Assembly: GCA_949297565.1 (NCBI GenBank)
Contig: CASFUI010000213.1
Span: forward strand, 1 to 11,492
Direction: 5' to 3'
DNA from: an uncultured Eubacteriales bacterium
GTDB lineage: Bacteria > Bacillota > Clostridia > Lachnospirales > Lachnospiraceae
DNA length: 11,492 bases
The position numbers and the translations under genes are program-made. How positions within the stretch are numbered: the stretch's first letter is position 1; each line of letters starts with the position of its first letter. Of the stretch, positions 6,963 to 11,492 are shown one piece after another. Under the pieces are notes generated by a model that was not told the DNA's origin, did not search any database, and saw only the letters and a program-made list of their open reading frames with translations.

Positions 6963-7399
6963 TTTTTTCCTCTTTTCTTTGACCTTGCGCAAGCCGCAAG
7001 TCTGCTCCTAAGACGCCTCACAGCGCCCTGTATCTTTATTTTAATAAACCGGCTGAGTTTTTTCAATGGCTTTAAAACGAATAAAAGAAATTTCGATATA
7101 TACTTAACAAAAAATCTTCCAAACGCATAACGGTAAAGCACTGCACCCAACACCTGGCTCACAACGATAAATCCCCTTACAATTCCGTTATTCATCTCGT
7201 AAACAGAACAAAAAACAACTATGCTCACATGAAACCAGAAAATAATATCCTCGACAGCCATTGTATACACATGGCGATGCTTCACAATACGCCTGAAAAT
7301 ACGTATACAGTCATACTCCAGAGCAAGCATCATTCCCAGGAATACAGATGACAGGAATGTGCTCCCCTCCCAAATTATGAGCGTACTAACCTTCGTCAC
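6923..7399 (-). CDS. yabQ: Spore cortex biosynthesis protein YabQ
   Basis: YabQ is a mother-cell membrane protein needed for cortex formation in B. subtilis. The 158-residue product has hydrophobic helices at about 8-27, 50-67 and 73-91, perhaps a fourth at 98-110, then a very basic C-terminal tail (112-148). The segment FLSSVFLGMMLALEYDCIRI (15-34), followed by FRR, fits the family pattern of an N-terminal helix ending in YD..RI.R. The likely start is the GTG at 7397-7399, because the N-terminal length fits the family. The ribosome-binding sequence before it is poor (only G-rich DNA), so the start is uncertain. It lies 33 nt after yabP, shares the sigma-E-like promoter, and overlaps divIC by 40 nt. 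Confidence 0.85.
   Translation of the reverse strand: MTKVSTLIIWEGSTFLSSVFLGMMLALEYDCIRIFRRIVKHRHVYTMAVEDIIFWFHVSIVVFCSVYEMNNGIVRGFIVVSQVLGAVLYRYAFGRFFVKYISKFLLFVLKPLKKLSRFIKIKIQGAVRRLRSRLAACARSKKRGKKCSLNPDGKNSSV
7038..7066 (-). promoter_or_regulatory. Possible sigma-A promoter for divIC inside yabQ
   Basis: On the minus strand TTGAAA (7061-7066) and TAAAAT (7038-7043) are 17 bp apart, each 5 of 6 to consensus. The predicted start is about 70 nt upstream of divIC. Such matches arise by chance in AT-rich coding DNA, but a vegetative promoter for divIC is expected somewhere here. Confidence 0.4.
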
Positions 7400-7432
7400 C
7401 CCGGCTTTTCGCCGCCCCGGACAAACACAGCG

Positions 7433-7720
7433 CTATCTCATAAGCCTGCCCAGGAACGACTCTCCCTTCTTGCCAAAGCTGGATACTTCCGAATACTCCA
7501 AAGACTGGATACTTCCGTCGATGTCAAGCTCTCCTTTATCAACAGAAAGCCTGTTTACATGAAGGTTGCTGCCCTTAATCGTAATTACGCCGTAATCCGT
7601 CTCAAGCAGCACCTTGTTTAAGTCAAACGAAATCACATCGCTTATCCCGGTCATCTCAAGCCTTTTTCTGTCTTCCATATTAAGCCTGTGTGAACGCTTT
7701 TGTTTTATTTTTTCTTCCAT
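7433..7720 (-). CDS. yabP: Sporulation protein YabP
   Basis: YabP is a small sporulation protein that in B. subtilis acts with YabQ in the mother cell. The product has 95 residues. The YabP/YqfC-type core covers about 22-80, with MTGISDVISFDLNKVLLET (23-41) and IKGSNLHVNRLSVDKGEL (48-65). The start is the ATG at 7718-7720, which has a perfect AGGAGG 6 nt upstream. In-frame codons further upstream (to 7804) overlap rqcP and are not supported. A sigma-E-like promoter lies in the 70-nt gap after rqcP and reaches into the rqcP end. yabQ follows after 33 nt. Confidence 0.93.
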   Translation of the reverse strand: MEEKIKQKRSHRLNMEDRKRLEMTGISDVISFDLNKVLLETDYGVITIKGSNLHVNRLSVDKGELDIDGSIQSLEYSEVSSFGKKGESFLGRLMR

Positions 7721-7773
7721 GAGCCGCCTCCTATACATTTTCAGTCCACGCTCACATGCATGGCCTTTTTTAA

Positions 7774-7802
7774 AATGTATGCCGCGGCTGTCAGATATAT
7801 TC
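7774..7802 (-). promoter_or_regulatory. Putative sigma-E promoter of yabP-yabQ
   Basis: On the minus strand GAATATA (7796-7802) and CATACATT (7774-7781) are 14 bp apart. The -10 fits the B. subtilis sigma-E consensus CATAYAHT at every position, and the -35 fits KMATATT at 6 of 7. The -35 overlaps the end of rqcP. yabP and yabQ belong to the sigma-E regulon in B. subtilis. Confidence 0.7.
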
Positions 7803-8030
7803 AAACATTTCCGCCGCTTCCTCCTTGCGCACGGTGTCCTTTACATCGAGAACACGCACCTTTACGCTGCGGTTTCCGAACTCTATTTCGATTACATCTC
7901 CCGCCTTTACATCAACAGACGCTTTAGCCACTTTTCCGTTAATTGTAACTCTTCCGGCATCGCACGCCTCGTTTGCTACCGTTCGCCTCTTGATAAGTCT
8001 CGATACCTTTAAATACTTGTCTAACCTCAT
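7791..8030 (-). CDS. rqcP: S4-domain RNA-binding protein RqcP (YabO/HslR family)
   Basis: RqcP binds stalled 50S subunits and helps RqcH add C-terminal alanine tails in bacterial ribosome-associated quality control. The 79-residue protein is one S4 domain that closely resembles B. subtilis YabO from memory: MRLDKYLKVSRLIKRR (1-16), GRVTINGKVAKASVDVK (26-42) and GDVIEIEFG (44-52), then a tail with DTVRKEEAAEM. The ATG at 8028-8030 follows GAGGAG at 8035-8040. A longer reading to 8120 would run through the upstream hairpin and lacks support. Its neighbours are the same as in B. subtilis except that hup sits upstream instead of mazG. No clear promoter is visible before it, so it may depend on read-through from hup. 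Confidence 0.93.
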   Translation of the reverse strand: MRLDKYLKVSRLIKRRTVANEACDAGRVTINGKVAKASVDVKAGDVIEIEFGNRSVKVRVLDVKDTVRKEEAAEMFEYI

Positions 8031-8046
8031 AGCTCTCCTCATTTCC

Positions 8047-8096
8047 GCGCCGCCCTTTGCACATCTGAAGTTTGTGTCGGCGGCGCATACACAAAC
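8047..8096 (-). promoter_or_regulatory. Candidate H-type pseudoknot in the rqcP 5' leader
   Basis: On the minus strand GTTTGTGT (8096-8089) pairs with ACACAAAC (8077-8070). The 11-nt loop contains GCGCCGCC (8086-8079), which is perfectly complementary to GGCGGCGC (8054-8047) downstream. That gives two 8-bp stems with connectors of 2, 1 and 15 nt, a geometry allowed for an H-type pseudoknot. The second stem ends 6 nt before the rqcP Shine-Dalgarno. No known riboswitch was recognised. Confidence 0.45.
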
Positions 8097-8103
8097 ATAT
8101 GAC

Positions 8104-8148
8104 AAAAACGGGAAGTCCACCGCCTTTATGCTTTAGTGACCTTCCCGT
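8104..8148 (-). terminator. Intrinsic terminator of hup
   Basis: ACGGGAAG (8108-8115) pairs with CTTCCCGT (8141-8148), followed on the minus strand by UUUUU. Beyond a small internal loop CAC can pair with GTG to extend the stem. It lies 36 nt after the hup stop. The imperfect upper stem may allow read-through into rqcP. Confidence 0.75.
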
Positions 8149-8183
8149 CTGAATTCGCTTTATTATGCCTCAAAATCCGTGAA

Positions 8184-8459
8184 TTATGCGTTTACTGCAT
8201 CCTTTAATGCCTTGCCTGCCTTAAACTTAGGTGCCTTGCAAGCAGGAATATTGATAGCCTTGCCTGTCTGTGGGTTCTTTCCTGTTCTGGCAGCTCTCTC
8301 AGATACCTCAAATGTACCGAAGCCAACTAACTGAACCTTCTCACCCTTCTTTAACTCTTCTGTCACTACGTCGATAAGCGCCTTTAATGCCTTCTCGCTG
8401 TCCTTCTTTGTCAATTCTGTCTGCTCTGAAATTGCTGCTACTAACTCAGTTTTATTCAT
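8184..8459 (-). CDS. hup: HU family DNA-binding protein
   Basis: HU is an abundant nucleoid protein that binds and bends DNA as a dimer. The 91-residue length is typical. Visible hallmarks are the MNKTELVAAI start, GFGTF (46-50) and the beta-arm tip KNPQTGK (61-67) with its conserved Pro, followed by the basic end (KAPKFKAGKALKDAV). The ATG at 8457-8459 is chosen because it gives the canonical HU N-terminus and has GAGGAG upstream; the longer reading to 8537 would start inside the promoter. It has its own strong promoter and terminator, so it is mainly a single-gene unit inserted between mazG and rqcP, which are adjacent in B. subtilis. Confidence 0.97.
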   Translation of the reverse strand: MNKTELVAAISEQTELTKKDSEKALKALIDVVTEELKKGEKVQLVGFGTFEVSERAARTGKNPQTGKAINIPACKAPKFKAGKALKDAVNA

Positions 8460-8508
8460 TGTAAATCTCTCCTCAATAGGTATATTATTGGTTACCCCAA
8501 CAAAATCA

Positions 8509-8537
8509 TTTATAAACTTTTTTATGTGATTTGTCAA
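8509..8537 (-). promoter_or_regulatory. Strong sigma-A promoter of hup
   Basis: On the minus strand TTGACA (8532-8537) and TATAAA (8509-8514) are 17 bp apart. The -35 is perfect and the -10 is 5 of 6. The spacer contains an A-rich stretch. The leader to the hup start is about 45 nt. A strong promoter fits an abundant protein. Confidence 0.85.
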
Positions 8538-8571
8538 TATAAACCGCCATTTTTAGGCATTTTCACGGTTT

Positions 8572-9129
8572 TTAAAGCATTTTGCCATTATTTTGCTCTG
8601 AAATCTTGTTGAAAATGCCTATCTTTCCCTCAAACTCCGTGATTTTACGGCGCTTGTGCTCAACAAGCCCAGGCGCAATTCTGCCCTCCTCGCAGTATTT
8701 TTCATATTCCTCCAAGCTCTTGATTTTCTCCTGTAGCTTTATAGAATTCCATGTGCTCGCACCCAGCTCCACATATTTTAGATACGTCTTTTCACTGCCG
8801 TCATCAAATACGTTCGGATGGCGTCCCACCATTTTTTTAGCCAGCCCGTCAATCACATCCTCCAGGGTAAACTCGCCTCGTTTCCGCGCTATCTCGGAAT
8901 ACATTACGACCTGAAGCAGCAAATCGCCAAGCTCCTCCCGCAAATTTATAAAATCCTTGTTGTCAACGGCCTCAGCCACCTCCGCCGCCTCATTCAGCAC
9001 ACATTCCTTCATGTTCCCGTAGTCTCTTGTGCTGTCCCACGGACAGCCGTCCGGCTGCATTAAAATATGCACAATCCGCTGCAAATCCTCCCATGTATAA
9101 TGCTCTTTTATGTATTCCTGATTTTTCAT
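8572..9129 (-). CDS. mazG: MazG-family nucleoside triphosphate pyrophosphohydrolase
   Basis: MazG enzymes hydrolyse (d)NTPs to NMP and PPi and help clear aberrant nucleotides. The 185-residue protein has one MazG domain: CPWD (29-32), the metal-binding set Glu47/Glu50 (NEAAE) and Glu66/Asp69 (EELGD), then LLLQVVMYSEIA (70-81) and the family's GRHPNVF (102-108). The usual EExxE begins with Asn46 here, but the four ligands of the ExxE...ExxD motif are present. The C-terminal part (130-185) is charged and helical. B. subtilis YabN carries an extra N-terminal methylase-like domain that is absent here. The ATG at 9127-9129 has GGAGG 5 nt upstream. A longer reading to 9207 would translate through leader hairpins and is rejected. 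Confidence 0.93.
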   Translation of the reverse strand: MKNQEYIKEHYTWEDLQRIVHILMQPDGCPWDSTRDYGNMKECVLNEAAEVAEAVDNKDFINLREELGDLLLQVVMYSEIARKRGEFTLEDVIDGLAKKMVGRHPNVFDDGSEKTYLKYVELGASTWNSIKLQEKIKSLEEYEKYCEEGRIAPGLVEHKRRKITEFEGKIGIFNKISEQNNGKML

Positions 9130-9134
9130 GATAA

Positions 9135-9155
9135 CCTCCATTCCGGAGCGACTTA
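9135..9155 (-). repeat. RBS-containing direct repeat, copy at mazG
   Basis: This 21-bp unit contains the GGAGG used by mazG and matches 9281-9301 at 19 of 21 positions, the first 15 being identical. Within it CTCC can pair with the GGAG of the Shine-Dalgarno in a 4-bp hairpin. Confidence 0.75.
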
Positions 9156-9277
9156 TCGCGAAGAGGCGATGAGAAATCCGCGCAGGCGGTTTCTCATCTG
9201 CCATCATGGCTATTTGCTTTCGCTCAGAAACAAATAGCCGTGTGAAAAATCAGCGCCTCAGCGTGATTTTTTCACAC
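9155..9277. repeat. Row of hairpins in the mazG leader
   Basis: Four hairpins follow one another: ATCGC/GCGAT (9155-9159 with 9166-9170); ATGAGAAA...CCGC/GCGG...TTTCTCAT (9169-9197); GGCTATTTG plus TTTC paired with GAAA plus CAAATAGCC (9208-9239); and GTGTGAAAAATCA with its complement (9240-9277, one bulge). The first two share two bases and so compete. None has a proper U tract on the minus strand. The segment is bracketed by the RBS direct repeat. No known RNA family was recognised. Confidence 0.65.
9258..9275 (-). other. Possible five-codon leader ORF before mazG
   Basis: GTG AAA AAA TCA CGC TGA follows the upstream RBS copy with the same GGAGG-5 nt-start spacing as mazG. Its start resembles the mazG start (ATG AAA AAT CAG). 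It lies in the stem of the last hairpin. It may be only the remains of a duplication. Confidence 0.2.
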
Positions 9278-9280
9278 TAT

Positions 9281-9301
9281 CCTCCATTCCGGAGCAATTT
9301 A
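9281..9301 (-). repeat. RBS-containing direct repeat, upstream copy
   Basis: This is the second copy of the 21-bp unit at 9135-9155, 146 bp further upstream. It includes an intact GGAGG (9281-9285) that precedes no long reading frame. Confidence 0.75.
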
Positions 9302-9326
9302 CGCCTGCGCCAGCTCTGCTGACGCT

Positions 9327-9355
9327 ATTATACTCTACTTAAAAAGGTGCCGCAA
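9327..9355 (-). promoter_or_regulatory. Putative sigma-A promoter of mazG
   Basis: A perfect TATAAT (9327-9332) has TTGCGG (9350-9355) 17 bp upstream on the minus strand. The -35 is weak and lies inside the spoVT terminator hairpin. Start near 9320 would give a leader of about 190 nt carrying the hairpins and both RBS copies. Confidence 0.5.
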
Positions 9356-9369
9356 GGGCACCTTTTAAG
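9338..9369 (-). terminator. Intrinsic terminator of spoVT
   Basis: GGTGCC (9346-9351) pairs with GGCACC (9357-9362) around a 5-nt loop, with A/T pairs extending the stem to 9338 and 9369. The minus-strand RNA has UUUUU after the GC stem. It lies about 70 nt beyond the spoVT stop. Confidence 0.85.
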
Positions 9370-9440
9370 CAGATAAAGACTATATGCATAATTCGGCATG
9401 ACACAAAAAGTACGCACTCCTTTTCTGACAAAGCTGAAAC

Positions 9441-9989
9441 CTATGATTCCATATGGTGTCCGAGAAAATCTGCCGCAACCATCGTAAGATTTTTCTCTGG
9501 CTCCGAAAATTTAACTTTTTCGTTCTTCGACAGCATTATCACCGCGCCAAGAACATCTCCGTGGCTTATAATCGGACTTATAACCTGTGACTGAAACTCA
9601 TCGGAAAAGCTGTCCGATATAGTTACATACTGCCTCTGAGTGCTGTCTGCGAGAACAGTCTCTCTCTCCTGCATAACCTGCTCAAGCTTCTGGCTTACTG
9701 GCTTTTCAACAAGCTCTTTTCTTGATGTTCCCGAGGCGGCTATAATCTGCTCTCTGTCAGATATGCATACAATATTCCCCGTTGTGCGCGCAAGCGACTC
9801 CGCATAGGTTTTGGCGCATTCCGCAAGTCCGCCGAGCGGCGAATATTTTTTTAAAACTATTTCTCCCTCTTTATCTGTAAAAATCTCCATCGGGTCAGTC
9901 TCACGGATGCGAAGCGTCCGTCTGATTTCCTTTGGAATTACAATTCTTCCCAATTCATCAATTCTGCGAACAATTCCTGTTGCTTTCAT
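9441..9989 (-). CDS. spoVT: Stage V sporulation protein T (AbrB-family regulator)
   Basis: SpoVT is a forespore transcription factor that tunes sigma-G-dependent genes in B. subtilis. The 182 residues compare with about 178 there. The N-terminal AbrB/SpoVT swapped-hairpin DNA-binding domain is clear: MKATGIVRRIDELGRIVIPK (1-20) followed by EIRRTLRIRETDPMEIF (21-37). The rest (about 55-180) is the GAF-like sensor domain of the family, with LGAVIML in its core. The length and this second domain distinguish it from AbrB itself, which has only the first domain. The ATG at 9987-9989 has AGGAGG about 12 nt upstream, a long spacing, and an AAAGGA nearer the start. Behind it are a sigma-G-like promoter and the divergent MATE gene, whereas B. 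subtilis has mfd upstream. Confidence 0.95.
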   Translation of the reverse strand: MKATGIVRRIDELGRIVIPKEIRRTLRIRETDPMEIFTDKEGEIVLKKYSPLGGLAECAKTYAESLARTTGNIVCISDREQIIAASGTSRKELVEKPVSQKLEQVMQERETVLADSTQRQYVTISDSFSDEFQSQVISPIISHGDVLGAVIMLSKNEKVKFSEPEKNLTMVAADFLGHHMES

Positions 9990-10040
9990 GTCCTTTATTT
10001 TCCTCCTGTCGCTTTCCTTTTTTCCTTAACAACATGATGT

Positions 10041-10071
10041 TATTATGTGGAAATAATAGAAGTATTATGCA
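10041..10071 (-). promoter_or_regulatory. Putative sigma-G promoter of spoVT
   Basis: On the minus strand TGCATA (10066-10071) and CATAATA (10041-10047) are 18 bp apart. Both fit the B. subtilis sigma-G pattern (TGMATA, 17-18 bp, CATWMTA). The predicted start is about 45 nt before the spoVT ATG. spoVT belongs to the sigma-G regulon in B. subtilis. A second CATAATA at 10064-10070 lacks a partner -35. Confidence 0.6.
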
Positions 10072-10131
10072 TGACATAGCCGAAAGAATTTTTGAACATT
10101 AAGCTGTTTTACTTTTTTTCTGTAAAGTATC

Positions 10132-10160
10132 TTTATCAGCCGATTTTTTCTGTTGATAAA
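10132..10160. repeat. Inverted repeat overlapping the MATE promoter -35
   Basis: TTTATCA (10132-10138) and TGATAAA (10154-10160) form a 7-bp inverted repeat with a 15-bp gap; the right arm covers most of the -35. It could be an operator, but it is short and AT-rich. Confidence 0.25.
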
Positions 10161-10181
10161 ATATATCTGTAAATTTATAAT
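10153..10181 (+). promoter_or_regulatory. Sigma-A promoter of the MATE transporter gene
   Basis: TTGATA (10153-10158) and a perfect TATAAT (10176-10181) are 17 bp apart on the plus strand. Start near 10188 gives a leader of about 80 nt, which includes a perfect palindrome ATGTTAACAT (10246-10255) just before the Shine-Dalgarno. Confidence 0.75.
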
Positions 10182-10269
10182 TTTTTTGATGATGCCAAAT
10201 ACGAAAAGACATGGAAACACGTTTCTTATCGTTTTATTATGATTTATGTTAACATATGGAGAAAAAACT

Positions 10270-11492
10270 ATGCAAAAATCAAAAAAAATTGACATGACAA
10301 ACGGTCCTATAATAAAACTTATTGTGCTGTTTGCGCTTCCAATCTGCCTCGGCAATGTGCTGCAGCAGCTTTACAGCACTGTTGATACGCTTGTTGTCGG
10401 AAATTTCTGCTCCTCAGCTTCCCTCGCAGCAATAGGCACAAGCTCTCAGCCGGTAGAGATGCTTTTGTGCATATTTCTTGGGATAGGAACAGGTGTATCA
10501 ATACTCATATCTCAGTATGTTGGAAGCAGCGACTCGCCAAACCTCAAAAAAACCGTGGCAACATCAATATCTTTTTTATATATCTGCGCAATTCCCATAT
10601 CTGTGCTCGGTCTTTTTATCGGCCCTCTTGTCCTAAATTTCATGCAGGTTCCCGATGACACAATGGGCTATGCTTCGGCTTATATAAACATCGTCTTTCT
10701 GGGCACGCTTGGAAATATGGGATATAATATGAACGCGGGAATTTTAAGAGGCATGGGAAACAGCTCTGCTTCGCTTTTATTTCTTATCATTTCCTGCATA
10801 GTAAATATAGTGCTTGACCTTCTGTTTGTCGGAGTGTTCAAAATGAATGTTGCAGGCGCAGCGCTCGCGACAATTATAGCCATGTTCTGCTCGTGGTTTT
10901 TCAGTATTGCGTATATAAAAAAGAAATATCCCGAACTTGAGTTTACCGTTCTTCCTAAACATATAGACAAAAAAATTCTAAAAAGTATTATACGTGTAGG
11001 ACTTCCGCTCGGATTAAACAACTCTCTTTATTCGCTCGGACACATTATGATGCAGTCGCTGATTAACGCGCAGGGCTCTGTATTCATTGCCGCCTGCACA
11101 GTCGGAGGAAAAGTAAACGGTATAGCAAATGTCGCGATAACCTCTTTTTCTTCTGCCGCCACGACCTTCTCAGGTCAGAATTTAGGCGCTCGGAAATATA
11201 AAAGGCTGTCTCAGGGAGGTCTTAAAATCCCTCTGTTTTCAGGTCTTGTAACTGCTGCCGCGGGAATACTTGTGACTGTTTTCTGCCGTCCGATTTTAGG
11301 CTTTTTCACAAGCGATACCGCCGTTCTTGATATGGCTGCAAGATATGTTCGCATTGTGCTTCCGTTTACTTGGTGCTATGCTGTATTCAACGGAATTATC
11401 TGCTTTGTCAACGGTCTCGGAGAGGTGCGCTTCCCTACGATTGTAAATATCCTTATGCTCTGGGCTGTCCGTATTCCATGCGGTTACATCAT
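10270..11492 (+). CDS. MATE family multidrug/Na+ antiporter-type efflux protein, N-terminal part
   Basis: MATE proteins export drugs or metabolites in exchange for Na+ or H+. The gene runs off the right edge after 407 complete codons of an expected ~450. The reading is strongly hydrophobic, with roughly ten to eleven membrane helices visible out of the usual twelve. Typical family features are the N-terminal LIVLFALPICLGNVLQQLYS (17-36) with the following DTLVVG, the LRGMGNS motif (159-165), VGLPLGLNNSLYSLG (243-257) opening the second half, and GQNLGARKYKR (302-312). The two halves show the expected internal pseudo-symmetry. The ATG at 10270-10272 has GGAG 8 nt upstream. It is transcribed away from spoVT, has its own sigma-A promoter, and is probably not functionally tied to the sporulation cluster. 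Substrate cannot be predicted. Confidence 0.93.
   Translation, partial: MQKSKKIDMTNGPIIKLIVLFALPICLGNVLQQLYSTVDTLVVGNFCSSASLAAIGTSSQPVEMLLCIFLGIGTGVSILISQYVGSSDSPNLKKTVATSISFLYICAIPISVLGLFIGPLVLNFMQVPDDTMGYASAYINIVFLGTLGNMGYNMNAGILRGMGNSSASLLFLIISCIVNIVLDLLFVGVFKMNVAGAALATIIAMFCSWFFSIAYIKKKYPELEFTVLPKHIDKKILKSIIRVGLPLGLNNSLYSLGHIMMQSLINAQGSVFIAACTVGGKVNGIANVAITSFSSAATTFSGQNLGARKYKRLSQGGLKIPLFSGLVTAAAGILVTVFCRPILGFFTSDTAVLDMAARYVRIVLPFTWCYAVFNGIICFVNGLGEVRFPTIVNILMLWAVRIPCGYI

Noticed and set aside
8540..8575. Terminator for mazG just before the hup promoter
   Set aside because: AAACCG and CGGTTT can pair around an AT-rich loop, but no U tract follows and the stem is short.
9130..9207. N-terminal extension of mazG by 26 codons
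   Set aside because: It translates hairpin DNA and the RBS itself, and the ATG at 9129 has a proper Shine-Dalgarno.
9155..9277. CRISPR-like or transposon terminal repeats
   Set aside because: The hairpins differ from one another, there are no spacers of equal length, and no transposase is nearby. Only the 21-bp direct repeat is shared.
10065..10355. Minus-strand frame of 96 codons in the spoVT/MATE gap
   Set aside because: It covers the MATE promoter and start codon, is AT-rich, and matches no family.

Overview
The window looks like chromosomal DNA from a low-GC, spore-lineage Clostridia, most like Lachnospiraceae. This rests on gene order and family resemblance; no database search was possible. 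From right to left on the minus strand the order is spoVT, mazG, hup, rqcP, yabP, yabQ, divIC, spoIIE, tilS, hpt, ftsH. This is the conserved Bacillus/Clostridium spoVT-to-ftsH cluster, with hup inserted between mazG and rqcP.

Layout. 1-899 is the N-terminal part of a GH13 alpha-amylase-family enzyme (minus strand, runs off the left edge). 900-1153 holds its promoter and the terminator of the ftsH operon. 1154-5130 is ftsH, hpt and tilS, tightly packed. tilS has a fully consensus sigma-A promoter inside the end of spoIIE, placed so that transcription should start on the tilS ATG itself. 5146-6273 is a short SpoIIE phosphatase without the usual membrane domain. 6274-6635 is a gene-free stretch with a Spo0A-type promoter and a stack of strong hairpins. 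6636-8030 is divIC, yabQ, yabP and rqcP. 8031-8183 has a candidate pseudoknot in front of rqcP and the hup terminator. 8184-8459 is hup with a strong promoter. 8572-9129 is mazG, whose ~190-nt leader carries a duplicated ribosome-binding region around a row of hairpins. 9441-9989 is spoVT. From 10270 to the right edge a MATE transporter runs on the plus strand with its own promoter.

How the genes fit together. Housekeeping functions (tRNA-Ile lysidine synthesis, purine salvage, membrane proteolysis, ribosome rescue, nucleoid structure, nucleotide clean-up, septum assembly) are interleaved with sporulation functions (SpoIIE, YabP, YabQ, SpoVT). The promoter-like sequences match this split. spoIIE has a 21-bp-spaced sigma-A promoter with TTGTC repeats, as in Spo0A-activated promoters. 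yabP-yabQ has a sigma-E-like promoter and spoVT a sigma-G-like promoter. hup, tilS and probably divIC and mazG have ordinary sigma-A promoters.

Most of the window is ordinary, well-conserved chromosome. I see no mobile element genes, CRISPR array, tRNA, rRNA or defence system. The points worth attention are the probable leaderless tilS mRNA, the possible pseudoknot before rqcP, the membrane-less SpoIIE, and the duplicated RBS with hairpins before mazG.
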